DNA of 64,000 nucleotides from Engraulis encrasicolus (lineage: Eukaryota > Chordata > Actinopteri > Clupeiformes > Engraulidae). The DNA lies in the NCBI RefSeq assembly GCF_034702125.1, contig NC_085875.1, positions 13,111,141 to 13,175,140 of the forward strand. The letters run 5' to 3'. Shown in pieces: positions 1-55,869 of the stretch (position 1 is its first letter; each line of letters begins with the position of its first letter). The notes under the pieces are model-generated. The model saw only the letters and a program-made list of their open reading frames with translations, searched no databases and had not been told where the DNA came from. Made by a program: the position numbers and the translations under genes.

Positions 1-470
1 CACCAAAATCACATCAGTGGTGCTGAATGTGTGAAAGTGTGAAACCCAATTGTGGAGTCACGTTGCTGATCTGTATGAGCTATAACCGCATTAGAAAGTT
101 CTGTTTGTTTGGAGAAGTGGATGTTTGGAGGTACTTTCATGTCAGGTTGGAGTACTATAGGTTGAGTTACTTCCCTTTAGGGAAACATTTTGGGGAAATT
201 ATTGAACTTATATGGCTGCACTGTGGAACCGCATAGAACACTGTTTACACTGTGGTAACTTGTTGCTGTCCAGTCCAGTGTTTATGTGAGAACTAATTGC
301 TTATGCTATTTTCCTGATGTGTGAGTCATAGAAGTTTACTTGTGTGCAACTGAATTTCTGAGTAGCCCTTCAAAGACGGCTTCATCTCTTCAGCTAGGTC
401 TCTTGATTTATAATCCATGGTGTGGGAAGCAGAAGGCATTCATCTCTGGTGGAGAGGGGGCCTGTTAGGC

Positions 471-520
471 ATTCAGACCATCTGAAGGGGGGAATGATGG
501 AAAAAGTTTGAGAACCACTG
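471..520. mobile_element. 50-bp remnant of a hAT-like MITE
   Basis: A 50-bp segment ends in AGTTTGAGAACCACTG, the terminal sequence of the CAGTGGTTCTC-type elements seen elsewhere in the window. It lies between two perfect copies of TGTTAGGC (463-470 and 521-528), as expected for an 8-bp hAT target duplication. The left terminus is gone, so this is an internally deleted copy. Confidence 0.6.
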
Positions 521-677
521 TGTTAGGCCAAGCACTTCCACCACTACCCTCACAATATCCTCAATTGTGAGTTCCTCAAGTGTCTAACAACAAATAAAAA
601 ATGACCAGATGTAATTCATAGTGCAAGAATGGTGGTGAGTGCAGGAAACAGCACATACCGGTATACATTTAGTAGAC

Positions 678-1066
678 CAGGGTTTCCCAAACTGGGGTGC
701 GTGCACCCCTAGGGGTGCGTGGCCTGCCATAAGGGGGTGCGCGAGCTGAATAGAACAATGGCGGATATGTGTGTTTATAAACAGCATTAATGAACAATAA
801 GTAGTTTTTAAATTGTATGGTGAATTGTATGCTGGAAGGGTTTATTGGAAGTGTAATTCATAGTGTAATTTATTTTGTTATGCAACAAGTTCCATTGTAT
901 TGATAGCAGAAAAAACTTTGGATTTATTGGGAATCCGGATTCTCAAAAATGACTGCATAATGTGCGGTGATTTGCTATCCCATAGCGCAAACATACGTTT
1001 AGGGGGTGCGTGAACCGCATTAATATGTACAAGAGGGTTTGCAGGGAAAACGTTTGGGAACCACTG
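678..1066. mobile_element. hAT-like MITE, 389 bp
   Basis: Inverted ends CAGGGTTTCCCAAAC and GTTTGGGAACCACTG are flanked by perfect 8-bp direct repeats TAGTAGAC (670-677 and 1067-1074). Ends of this type with an 8-bp duplication are typical of non-autonomous hAT transposons. It has no transposase frame. Confidence 0.85.
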
Positions 1067-1979
1067 TAGTAGACAATTGCTAGTGATAGATTAAATACAG
1101 TAGAGTAGCCCCATAATGCACGCTGGTCCACCAGTGGAACGCTGTCATAGTCATTTAAAAAGTTAACCACCATGCTACTACACAACTATGACACAACACA
1201 GGGCCTTTAGTAATGCAGTACGACTAGGCCGTTGCCATTTTGGTAGTGGCGAATTTATAACGTTGTGTCTTAAAGGACCAGTTCAGTCAATTTCAATATG
1301 CTGTTGTATTGCTCACGCTACCCTTGACTTGTCAGTACCCGGTGGTGCCACATTTTTCGGCTAAGCCCTTCCTGAGATATGAGCTATTCTAATGGGGGCA
1401 GCGTTTGTTTACATTTTTTTTTTTTAAATAACATAGGCCTACTCCAAATATTTTCCCAAAAGGTACCGCTGATGTAGGGCTATAGGAAAATGTTACTACT
1501 GAATTGCAGCCAAATGGTTAAAGAGCATAATGTTGGTATTAAGCTTTTTCAGGTTCAAACCCTGTTTCCTGTAATCAGCAAATCTCCAGCATTTTCAATC
1601 CACAGCTGAGGTTCGTAAACCCTGCATTGCTCCAAGGCCCTTACTGTTCTATGTATCACTCTGCATTCACAGCACGTCAGCTAAATTGAAATGAAATGAA
1701 ATCGAGCTTTTATGGCAATGGCCACTCAGTCATTTCCTGCTTCTGCAGCGAATTAACTAATGCACCACCTCATCCCCGGCCTACACTCAGAGAAATGGAA
1801 GTGCTAAGTGAGAGAAGGAATATCACTAGAGCACCTCAGATGTGGAAGATTAAATTTGTACTTTTATTTAGAGTAGTCCAGACTCAACGTTTCAACGTTC
1901 ACAGGTCTTCATCAGAGTCGAGTTTAAATTCGGTCCTTTTCTCGTGATGCACCTGATAGAAAGGAAGAGGAGCGTAGAG

Positions 1980-2221
1980 CAGTGGTTCTTAACCTGGGGT
2001 GCGGGCACCCCCTGGGGGTGCACGAGAGATTTCAGGGGGTGCACAAATTTTGTCTTGTTTTGAAGTTTTGACCAAAAGTCTCAAGCAAGATCATTGTAAA
2101 TAAACACTTAAATCTTTTTTAGTGCGTATACAAGAGAAGTTTGGGTTGGGGGTGCGCCGCGCGGCTTGTCTTGGGCACAGGTGAGGGGGTGCACTAAGAA
2201 AAAAAAGGTTAAGAACCACTG
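1980..2221. mobile_element. hAT-like MITE, 242 bp
   Basis: Terminal inverted repeats CAGTGGTTCTTAACC and GGTTAAGAACCACTG are perfect. The flanking 8-bp repeats GCGTAGAG and GCGCAGAG differ at one base. The interior is rich in GGGGGTGC motifs and is non-coding. The element at 678 has a similar interior but different ends. Confidence 0.85.
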
Positions 2222-2754
2222 GCGCAGAGTATACAAAGGGTTTCGTTGCAAAAATCTCCATTTTGTAGAATGTTGGGAAATTTACATTTTGCATTGGGTA
2301 TTCAATTGCATTGCATTGCAAAATGCATTTGATAGGTTTAAAAAGTATGTTCCCAAAATATTTGATCGGCAAGAATTCACTCAAAAGCGATATGACCTCT
2401 GAACAGTCATTTCCAATAATAAAAAAGTCAAAAATGGTGGATATACGCCATTTTGCATGAAACCCTTTATACCTTACTTTTCTAAATGGAAAAAAACTAT
2501 TCTGCATACCTCAGCTAGTTGCACCCGCTGTGTCTTTTCGGAGAACCTTATATGATACTCACAAATGATTAATTGGTGTATTGATCTGGAAAAGGGTTTT
2601 GTACGAGGTATCATTTTGTACCCCATAGACCACTTCATTGTACCTTACATGTACTACATATTAATAAGTAATTGCATAATTGTTCTGAAAAAAGGTACCA
2701 CCAGTGCGACAACAGTGGGGACAGGGTAGTGCTTCTATTTCGCTGTGTTTATAG

Positions 2755-3164
2755 TAGAGATGCACCAGATCCTGATTTTTAGGATCCTGGCGGATACTGG
2801 ATCCGTTGCTTAAGATCCTGCCGGATCCGGAACCGGATACCGGATCCTACGAAAGGGTTGAAACACATAGCCAACTCGCACACGTGGACCTTTTTATTAC
2901 GTTGGCGCAAACTATTTTTAAGACTCATTGGCTTACTGCCACACTGCCTTCCACGGCCGCTTCCAAAGGGTTTTCACTCCATGCAGCGATTGGGGTTGTG
3001 AAAGACTGACTGAAAAGCGCTACGTAAAAAGTAGAGATGCCCCAGATCCTGATTTTTAGGTAACTGCCGGATACCGGATCCACTGCTTAAGATCCTGCCG
3101 GATCCGGATAGTCTGAAAAACCCTATTATCCTGCCGGATCCGGAACCGGATCTTGGATCCTGCA
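2755..3164. mobile_element. GGATCC-rich hAT-like MITE, copy 1
   Basis: The left end is TAGAGATGCACCAGATCC. Perfect 8-bp flanks GTTTATAG lie at 2747-2754 and 3165-3172. It is the same family as the copy at 23393-23805. The right terminus of this copy has lost its GGTGCATCTCTA end. Internally the start motif recurs at about 3031, so the element is built of two diverged half-units. Confidence 0.8.
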
Positions 3165-3468
3165 GTTTATAGCGAACTATGAAACTGGTACATAATATCC
3201 AGAGGTCATGGGATCATTTGGGACACCAGAAATGTGTGTGTCAGCAGGGTGAACAGCATCTCTGTAATGCCATTTGCTCTCTTTATATTGCGGGCCTCTT
3301 GTACTCTGGTGCTGCTCCAAAAAGATACAAAAAAACAACCAACCTGAAACTGAAAACCAAATGTTTTTTTCATCTCTCGTCTGGGTGTTATTGCACTGCG
3401 GAGCATTTAATGGATCACCATCCAAGTGTCCGCTGCTGTCCTTTTTTCTGTGTGTTCTGTGTATTTTA

Positions 3469-3690
<222 letters not shown>

Positions 3691-3859
3691 TGCTTTTTGT
3701 TTGTATTCATGACCCATTTCCCTGGCACACCTGTGGCCGTGGCACACCTGAGTAATCACAGTCCTCTTCACATCCTTCACTAAAAGAATTGAATTGAATC
3801 GCAGCGGTCCAGTCTACTCCAGTTAATGACTTTTCAATAGCACAACAAAACACACAAAC

Positions 3860-4040
<181 letters not shown>

Positions 4041-4139
4041 AATGAAGGACTTTAAAGCTGATGACGTCATGGAGAGGACCCAGAGAAACCTTTTCTTGCT
4101 GGACACAGAGAGAGTATCATTACGCGTTAGTGTGTAGAG

Positions 4140-4462
4140 CAGTGATTCGCAAAGTGTGGTCCGGGGACCATAAGTGGTCCGCGACAGAGCTCAGGTGGTC
4201 CGCGAGGGGATTTCTACTTTTCCAACACAAGCGAGCAGTAGGCTATATTTATAACATTATTAAAAAGCTAAAGATAGATGAAGTCTCATTTTCAGTACAA
4301 TAAGACAGGCTGGTAAATGTGAATAAAAATTAAGTGATCTGCATCGAGAATTAGCAGTGTCAAATTACCTCCCGTCAACTGTCAATTCAGTTGACAGGTG
4401 GTCTCTGAACATTTTTGGGGGGACAAAGTGGTCCTCGGTCTGTAAATGTTTGAGAAACACTG
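4140..4462. mobile_element. hAT-like MITE, 323 bp
   Basis: Ends CAGTGATTCGCAAAG and TTTGAGAAACACTG are flanked by perfect 8-bp repeats GTGTAGAG (4132-4139 and 4463-4470). The interior contains repeated GTGGTCC motifs and no reading frame. Confidence 0.85.
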
Positions 4463-4995
4463 GTGTAGAGAATAGAGAAAGATAGAGGAAGGATAACCTC
4501 AAACACTAACAAGCACAAAGCACTCTTGGCATGACCAGTGCTAGATGAATGTGATGTTGCGCTGTGTGTATTTATTGCACAGTGTGTGTATGACAACGTG
4601 TGATGTTAGCACCCCCTGCAGGCAGCTCTTACACACCACGGATGACAAACAATCAGACAGACAAACAGGCAGACAGACAGATAGACAGACAGACAAACAG
4701 ACAGGGTTATTATACTACCTGGCTCGACCCCCTCCGCTGACATATTCCATCACCTTTCATAGACTTAGACTTTGCGCAATCTATTTACGTCTGTATGTTT
4801 GCCGTGTCTTTTGTCTGTATGTATGGGATTGTGTGTAATTTCATTGGACTTGCAATGTATATTGCCTTGCAATGTACAGTATAGTACAGTATGTCTCGTA
4901 ATGTATATGTGTATCTGCATCTTGTATGATGTGTAAACAACTATATGACATTCCTTCAAGATAATAAAAAAATCCCTACTCTACATCCCTCTCAG

Positions 4996-5047
4996 CAGAC
5001 CCATCACCTTCATCATCACCTCCACCACCACCACCACCACCACCACT
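4996..5047 (+). promoter_or_regulatory. inf2: Possible inf2 5'UTR segment with acceptor
   Basis: A pyrimidine-rich stretch ending CTCTCAGCAG (4989-4998) precedes a (CAC)n/(ACC)n run that ends at the inf2 ATG. In human INF2 the start codon lies in the second exon, so this could be the acceptor of the first coding exon. No promoter motif is visible. This is inference from gene structure only. Confidence 0.35.
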
Positions 5048-33870
<28,823 letters not shown>

Positions 33871-34338
33871 GGTTGTCCTTTACCCCTCTAGAGACCTCTG
33901 GTGGCTCAGTCTTAATTCTCATCCTATTGGACATTGCATCTTGGGCAGCGCATATATATCAGCTAGTTTTGAAAATTGAGTGTGTACTATTATATGTATG
34001 TTTTTGTATGTTATGTCGAACAATTTATTATTTTTTACATGTCTGATATTTGCCTTTTGTCTGATGATGTGTGTTACAGCAGAACCACAGTGTGGAACGT
34101 GAAGTGGAAAGATTTTTTTTTTTTAATAGCCTATATCGTAATAAAAAAGAAGGGGTAAAGTGCGCATTTTTAGGAAGGGTTTTAAACGAAAAGGAATATT
34201 GTTATGCTGTGAATGTAAATATATATTTTATTTAGAAACAAATATATTAAACATTTGTATATTTATTGAATATAAAACTGAATGCTAAAGGACATAATGT
34301 TGACCAAAACGTGCATACCGTATGTGTAGGCCTAATCA

Positions 34339-34344
34339 AATAAA
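34339..34344 (+). terminator. inf2: inf2 poly(A) signal
   Basis: AATAAA lies 470 bp after the non-CAAX stop codon. It is followed within 25-40 bp by TGTGTCTTGTGTTGTTTG, a GU-rich element typical of cleavage sites. Confidence 0.65.
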
Positions 34345-34679
34345 CACCTGGGCGAGTATTGTGTCTTGTGTTGTTTGTACTTTATTTTCACAATTAGCCT
34401 GTCAACTTCCTTTCAAACTTTACAGTGTAAAGTTTACACGATCAAACGTTTCAACCATAAATACAGTGGCAGTCAAGTAAATATCAGAAGATTCTTGCTT
34501 TATGTGCTGCGAAGTGTAATTGCGCAACACCTTGACCAGTCAGGAGGACCCGCCACGCCCCCTCATCGGAGGTCCCCCTGTCGCGTAAACGTCAACCCAA
34601 CCAGTTGCTGTCAAGACGGTCTGTACGCCCGTTGACCCCCACTGTCTGCTGCTGCTTCGGCGGACTAAAATCTACCAAG
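34345..34679 (+). promoter_or_regulatory. adss1: adss1 upstream region / 5'UTR
   Basis: Only about 335 bp separate the inf2 poly(A) signal from the adss1 ATG, so the adss1 promoter and 5'UTR must lie here or overlap the inf2 end. The last 150 bp are moderately GC-rich. I see no TATA box. Confidence 0.4.
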
Positions 34680-49006
<14,327 letters not shown>

Positions 49007-49221
49007 AGTGCCTCCACCTCATCCCGAAGTTCTGGAACACCTCAGCACTATCTTCCATCTCAAGTTCTTCAGCTCGTCACTGCTCTCTCCTATTCAAACC
49101 AGATGGACTTAAGCTTTACACACAACACCCCAATATACTGTACGTCACTGGCTGTCCTTTCACCCTGAACACCTCATATTAGAATGAGAAATATGGAATA
49201 ATTATGGAACATTAAATTTGT

Positions 49222-49345
49222 TAAACCAATGACTGTAGAATACATATGGACACCAAACGTTCTATTCTATTCTGCCGCCTCCACCCCTTGCTTCACAATA
49301 CAACGTTTGGTGTCAATTTATATACAGTTATTTGGTTCAACCATT
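49222..49345 (+). repeat. Inverted repeat in the adss1 3'UTR
   Basis: ACACCAAACGTT near 49250 is complemented by AACGTTTGGTGT near 49302. The outer parts (AACCAATGACTGTA and TACAGTTATTTGGTT) also pair. It can form a hairpin in the transcript. Confidence 0.55.
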
Positions 49346-49764
49346 GATAACAAAATCTTTCAGGTTAATACAGAGGGCAATGTTTTTCCCTCTAGTTAAC
49401 AACAACGTGAAGTTGTTGTGGAACCAGTTTCTTTGTCAATCCACTTGCTTGTTTGCACTATATGTATGGGATTATGGCAGTTGGTCATGTGACTGGAAAA
49501 AAGTGTTGCGGTTTCCATTGAGGTGTCGAGTCGAATTTGATGATGAGGCATTATCTTGACATTAAAGGGTCAAAGCAAGAAGCATCTCTGGTACCCTTTC
49601 GTGCTACTGAGTATTTGTGTGGGGACATAGGCCTATGGTTTTACATTTGGGGGGAATACTAAATTGGACCGTTTCCTTTCTACATGCATGCTTTATGTTT
49701 AACAGTGATGTTTTATGCTGTTGATTTGTACTGTTGTTACTTGAATAAGGAATTATGGCTTTGC

Positions 49765-49770
49765 AATAAA
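49765..49770 (+). terminator. adss1: adss1 poly(A) signal
   Basis: AATAAA lies about 760 bp after the stop codon and is followed by GTGTTACTTGTGTTGTG, a GU-rich element. Confidence 0.65.
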
Positions 49771-50085
49771 TTTTAACTCCACCTAGAGTGTTACTTGTGT
49801 TGTGCTGCAGATACAAACACAACCACAGGAGGGACATGTTCTCTTTTTTCCCTGAAGTTTCACTCCAAACCAGTAGGTGGCGGCCACTCACTTCAAAGAG
49901 ACCGAAGAGGATACACTGCGGCATGTGATAAATAGCGCGCGTTTGCCAGGTTCCATATTTGAAGAAGGGTCTGGTCGATTCCCGCGAAACCCTCTGTTTG
50001 TGGCACATTTTGCCAGGGATTTGAAGAAATTATTTGTGGCTTTACGGGCCGACAACTGCAAAAACCTTACCCACGCTTTATAGAT
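49771..50085 (+). promoter_or_regulatory. siva1: siva1 upstream region / 5'UTR
   Basis: About 315 bp lie between the adss1 poly(A) signal and the siva1 ATG. CG pairs rise around 49880-49990 (for example GCGCGCGTTTGCC). There is no TATA box. The siva1 promoter is probably here. Confidence 0.45.
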
Positions 50086-51790
50086 ATGCCTAAGAGGTCC
50101 TGTCCATTTGCGGAGACATTCTCCTCGCAGTATAAAATCCATGTAGGTCAGAAGGAACTGAGTAGCCACGGAGTGTTTGGAAACAAGTACCGTCAAGAAA
50201 TATATGGTAAGACGTTCACAGTTACTTCTGTGATCCTTTGTGTGTTTGTACATGGTGAAATACATGTTAATTTGACGTTCTGTTATTTGATGAACAAATT
50301 CCACTCCAATCGTAACATTGTAGCAGCAGCTAGGCCTAGACCTAGCCAAAGATGTGTCCAGTGTTTTCCCGGGAACGTTACAGGAAGAGTAGAAGACGCA
50401 TTGAAACTTTGTAACACATTAGCCAAAGCCCGGTGGGGTAGCTCTGCTTTTGTTGTCAAAGTTCACCCAAGGATACTTTGTTCGGAGTCGGACATATACG
50501 ATCCTTTCACTGTCCTGCTAGTTTGAGTTATTGTTGATTAGATGTGCCAATCTAATTAATCGGTGGTAATTACCGTGATGCTAACATGTGATGGAGGATT
50601 AGAAGTAGAACCACAGCCGGTATAATGGGGCTTAATAGCAAGCGGCAGGGCTGTTTTATAAGGGTTGTGCTATAACTACCGTTTGTTTATCTTGAGCGAC
50701 AGGCCATGCAGTCAACACGGAAGTGAAACATGCAGTCGCAGTGCTAAGCGGGTTCTAATGGCTTTAAACGTTCAACTGTCTCTTCATCCTGTGGTGTATT
50801 GCGTACTGGTAGTAGTCTTGAGTCTGAAGTCATGTGTTGGCAAGAAAGATGAATATAACTTTCGTCACCAAGCTAATCGCGCAAGGAAGAGCAGCGTTGC
50901 ATATTCTGCCATCTCTTGTGTGCCCCTGAGAAACGCCCCGGCCCGGTTTTATATCTCGTTTTCTCTCTGTCATTTTGTCCCATCAGAGAAAACCAAGAAT
51001 TTACTTTTCAATGGGACGAAAGCTGTTATGGGAACACTGTGGAAAGTGGACGGGGACGAAAAGGCTTGCAATGGCCATGCATTAGAAGAGAACCCGACGC
51101 CAAACGGCAACCATGCGCTGCTAAAAGGACAAACTGTGATTTCGTTCGACGGCAAGCTGAAAAGGACATCTGCTGCATCAGGTAATCCATATCAATATTG
51201 GGCAGTGTACAAAAAAATCTGAATTCATCCAGTAGCCCTATCCTCAACGATAATTGCATAATCTATTCACTTCCAAGAAATGCATGACTAAAGAAATGAC
51301 TCAACTCAGCAGCACAGGCCTACATAACCATCCCTAATGGGAACTCCCTTCGCACGCGCCTGTTTTTGAAAAGCCGATAACGCACCGTCTGATCTGTCAC
51401 TGTCTTCCCGTTGACTGTCGGGATTTGGCCTATTGAACATTTCCCGAATTGTGGCTTAGAAAATGTGGGCATTTTCCCACATTCTGCCGAGCGCACCCTC
51501 TGATTTTCTTCAGAATCAAATTCTAATTGAGGACTTTCCTCTTGCCATGTAATGCCCTGCTGTGCCATTTCTGATCCTGTGTGTCTGGTGCGGTGCGTCC
51601 ATCCAGGTGTTCCCTCAGGTGGTGCGTGTGCCCCTACTGGCTGCGGTGTGTGCCAGAAGGCCAGTCCGTCCAAGATGCGCTGCTCGCAGTGTGAGCGCTC
51701 AGTCTGCCCTTCCTGCACCCAGCCCTGCATCAGCTGCTCCAGCCAATGCTGCACATTCTGCATCACTACGGAGTAAGTATGGCCACACAC

Positions 51791-51842
<52 letters not shown>

Positions 51843-54218
51843 ACCCACACACACCTTGAGCTTCAGAAAAGCCACCCTGCAGTGGATGCAAGAGTTGAGT
51901 AGTGAAGGTCAGTTTGTAGTTCATTTTAGGTGACTCACCAGTTGTGCAAATAAAAAAGTATTTGGGCCTTTCACACGCTGTCAGACTCCTTCGATTCAAT
52001 GCATTGGATGCAGGTATTAATTGCATCCAATTGTGTAGACGTGCACTTACTCATTTTCTGTCTGAAACGGCTTGTACTGGTTTTGCTCCAAAGCGTAACT
52101 CAGGCACGGCGCCAGAAAATCAGCGTTGGGTGGGCCAGAACATTTTTGGGTGGCACTTCATTAGGCCTATAACAAAACGTCTGATTTTTACTCGAATATA
52201 TATGCGCGTATATTCAGTGTTTCCTCATTGTAAAGATTCTCGGATGAAGTTACGGCCGCGGGGGTAGGGTAGCCCATTCATTAATTTCCTCCCTCACAGT
52301 CTCGTCGCATTGCCCCATCACCAAATGTTTTATTGCCCCCAAACCCCACATTTCTTTTGCAAACATGCATATATGAAGATGACAATGATTAATGATCCAC
52401 GCTGTGTTAATTATGTCACTGGAGTTGCTTTAAAATACGGGTGAGACACACGGCACTTCTCCAGTGCTTGCGCCATATTATTATTAGGCCTATTATAATT
52501 CTTAAAATTCGCATTAGGCTACCGCTTGACACTTCCATAAACAACGCGGAAGAAACTTAAGATAAATTGAGTGATATCACATACAAAACAATGCGTGGGG
52601 AGTAAAGCGCACGTCTGCTAAGAGAAGAGAGGTCAGGAGAAAGTTTGGAGCAGTGCTTTGTGAAGAGGGAGGTCTCGGAGCGCGGAGTGGCTCCCGTGCG
52701 AAGAAAGAAGAGAGGCGGGTGGGGCGCATGTTGCGAACAGGGCTATGCTGGGTCAGGGGCTGCCTGTGATAGCCTATCCCAAGCACCCGACTTATGTAGG
52801 CTATGCATGCAAGAGGATGTCATTTCAACCGCAACAATGCGACGATCAGAGCACACAATCACACGTTGAACCACTCAAACACAGCCTACGCACGCACACA
52901 ACTGTTGCAACTTGCGGCACATTAGTTATATTCCATAACCAGACACAGTTTAGCCACAGTCCATGAAGGCTGCTACCAAGCGAACCTTGACAAATCTGAA
53001 CTCTGTTTCGACAATTAAGCCATGGACATATGCTGTTGGTTTAGTCCTCTGGAGAAGAAAGAAAACCTATATGTGTGGTGGGATAGCCTATCCATGGCCA
53101 CAGTAAAATGCAACCCATGAAGACAATATTAAAATATCAGCTTCACAACGGCAATAACATAGGCTAGTTAAGATGCTGTTTATAGCTAACCACAGTCAGA
53201 TCAACAACTTAGCATGTCAAACGTGCACCTTATGTGATCACGACGAGGGTCAAACGTATTGCCGACAGACGAGGACAGCCGTCCATGAATATAAAGCCAG
53301 TAGAAACTCATAATAGCCTACATAGGCTAGTCCTAGTTTGTAATCAAAGTAAATTGTTCCTTTACAACAAGTTGCCGCGGCGGGCATGAGGAATTAGCTT
53401 TCCTACCAGTCTCGGCAGCTATCCATTCAATGATTTCTCGTTAGTCCAGATGCGCATATCACTCCTTGATGTTTCAAGTTTGCAACTGCTTTTAAAGACA
53501 TTGACTTCAGTGATTTTATTTTCTGTCATCAGTGACGCCAGGCCTATTCTATGTAGCCTACGTGGGGCAACTAGACTGGCATGTTCGAGTGCATGTCTGG
53601 CTCTCTAGCATTATGCTATAGAATCTGACATGAGTCATGACATTGTATCAATTTTTTCGGGGTGAGCGCGCTACGTAGCAGCAGAAAGTAGCCAACATAG
53701 CCATAGGCTGCGGGGACGGATTGATGGTTCATGTCAGGAGCATCAAAAGCAAAACAAAAAAAACCTTTTTATTTCCTCTTCAGTTTCTCAGTTTTTTCGT
53801 ACACTAGTAGAATATATAAAACATATTGAATATATTGTTTTCCTTCAGTGAAAGATTTTAGGTTCTGAACAAAAAAATGGGCGGACCCAGGACCAAAATG
53901 GGTGGGCCCAGGTCCACCCTGGCCCACCCATAACGCCGTGCCAGGCGTAACTTATGACGCCACAGCAAGACGCTTATATTGTAGTGTCAGGTGCACGAAA
54001 CGGTTTGTATTCAGGTTGGTCAGAAGGGGGCACTGTTGGGTTCTTTATAGCAAAAGTTATGAAATCTCAGCCTTGTGCTGTTTTTTTTTTCCTCCCCCTG
54101 TTGTGTAAGGCACAGTTATGCCTTGCCTGACTGCTGTATTCTGAATCACTACCCATTTTCTTTCCACAGCTACTCTGACCGCTATGACAAGGCCTTCTGC
54201 AGTGGGTGCATGTCGTAA
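50086..54218 (+). CDS. siva1: SIVA1 apoptosis-inducing factor, 4 exons, 176 aa
   Basis: SIVA1 binds TNF-receptor family tails such as CD27. It also binds Bcl-xL and acts in p53/MDM2 and ARF regulation. Exons: 50086-50206, 50987-51181, 51607-51772, 54170-54218. They sum to 531 nt in consistent phase; human SIVA1 is 175 aa. The start MPKRSCPFAETFSSQYKI is diagnostic of the family. EKTKNLLFNGTKAVM opens exon 2 and SFDGKLKRTS lies near its end. Exons 3-4 encode the Cys-rich zinc-binding region with CxxC pairs (CSQCERSVCPSC, CISCSSQCCTFC) ending in FCSGCMS. Its order after adss1 matches the human locus. Intron 3 (2397 bp) is enlarged by a 1.84-kb transposon. Confidence 0.95.
51783..51855. repeat. 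(CA)n microsatellite with CCCA interruptions
   Basis: The CA tract begins about ten bases after the siva1 exon 3 donor. Confidence 0.9.
52101..53944. mobile_element. 1.84-kb non-autonomous hAT-like transposon
   Basis: The ends CAGGCACGGCGCC and CGCCGTGCCAG are inverted and flanked by identical GCGTAACT (52093-52100 and 53945-53952). Subterminal TGGGTGGGCC and GGCCCACCCA motifs are also inverted. The interior frames are short and match no transposase. It is the largest transposon in the window and sits in siva1 intron 3. Confidence 0.88.
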
Positions 54219-54772
54219 CTTCCAACTGGAACAGAAGTACGAAGCACCGCTAAACTTTAAAGGACGATGGAATATGCTTGAACTCCTAAAACTGTAAAGA
54301 TGCATTATAATCAAGTATGAACTGACTGTATTTTTTATGTATGCATGTTTACTTTTTTTTATAACTGCAATAATTCTGTATGGACGTGTACATTTGTCTA
54401 TTCTGTGGTGTGAAGTGTTTATAAGTTGTGACTGTGTTGTCTGCAAAGTATGCATCCATTGTGGAAGTCGTCCAGAGTCATTTTGTTGCAAGGGAGACTG
54501 AAAAATCAACCATAAATGTTTTTTATAGTGTCATCTATTGGGACAACTATCATCCGTTAGTACTGCTAGAGAGAGAAACGTTATACCTCTGAACTTCATC
54601 CAAGGCTGAGTTTTATTTCCTTGTTTGCAAGAGTAGTGCCTTGTGTGTAAGATGTTTCTGTTTCCTGTGGACTTTCAGTGACTCATGAAGTGTGCGTGTG
54701 TGAGAGAATGCTTGCAGGGCAAGATGATAAATTCTTGAATAATTGGTGTGCCAAAATTTTATATACATGTTC

Positions 54773-54778
54773 AATAAA
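54773..54778 (+). terminator. siva1: siva1 poly(A) signal
   Basis: AATAAA lies 555 bp after the stop codon and is followed by TGTATGTTGTCTGCTGC. Confidence 0.6.
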
Positions 54779-55048
54779 TTCTTTTTATCAACTTCATGTA
54801 TGTTGTCTGCTGCTTCTGTATTATCAGACACTCGATGGGTCCTCAAGTTTCATGTGGATGGCAAGGCTAGGGAAGCTGTACACTCTGTGAACCAGTGTAA
54901 TTGGCATACAGTATTTGTGACCAGCCACAGAAAGACCGACTGCATGCAGTTCGTTATATATTAAGAGAATCATGGATTCAGAGCTATGTTAGTGATGCCT
55001 TGCACATGGTAATCTGGTAATCTGTACAGTTCATAGAAGAAATGTTAG

Positions 55049-55051
<3 letters not shown>

Positions 55052-55121
<70 letters not shown>
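55052..55121. repeat. (TA)n microsatellite
   Basis: Uninterrupted AT/TA tract of 70 bp downstream of siva1. Confidence 0.95.
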
Positions 55122-55122
<1 letters not shown>

Positions 55123-55604
55123 CATGTAGATAAACCAATTATTTTCTGAGGGATTGAGCAGCTTCAAGACCAAGTTGAGCATGCTGTTTTTTTTGTTTTT
55201 TTTTAAATCCCAGAAAGGCTTCTAAATTGCATTTTTCAGTTTTGTTCTCAGATGCGTCTAGGATTCAGTCATGCTTATTTTCAAATATATTGTAACTTGC
55301 TGCAGTGTTATGCCTGCATGTGGTGGATGGATGTAGGGCTCTGTCCAATATCTTGATTCATATCCTCCCTGAGTGCTTTTGGCCCCGTGGTGGTGATGAA
55401 ATGTCATTGCATAGCAGTTAAATACAATATATCGCAAAAGAACAATTGGAAGATCCACTAATTTGCTATCAGGATGTTTAAAGATAAGTTCCCCAAAAGT
55501 TGAGTCCAGGTTGACCGCAGGGAATTTTTTTTTCCCCACAGAGGTGGGGCGTCACATGAAGTGAGGCCACAAACATAAGGCCAAGGATGGGAGTGCACTA
55601 TCCC

Positions 55605-55869
55605 AGTGGCATTCAAAGTGGGGGCCTGGGGTGCTAGGGGGGCCGCAAAAGTTTGGCAGGAAAACGAAAAAGATATTAAGAATATTGATATTAAGAACGT
55701 CATTATAATGATCTGTAGCATCTCTGAACATTACTATTATCGTTATTTTATATCCCAGTGGGGCACTGAGCAACAGACCTACACTACGGATGTGTAAGGG
55801 GATACAGAAAATAAGTGTGTGACACGAGCCATGCATGACCCTTGTCATGGTAAAGTTTGGGAACAGCTG
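55605..55869. mobile_element. hAT-like MITE, about 265 bp
   Basis: The ends AGTGGCATTCAAAGT and AGTTTGGGAACAGCTG are imperfectly inverted. The flanks ACTATCCC and ATTATCCC differ at one base. Boundaries are within one or two bases. Confidence 0.65.

Noticed and set aside
52577..52869. Short open frames inside the siva1 intron 3 transposon
   Set aside because: They overlap on both strands and match no transposase or host protein. The element looks non-coding.
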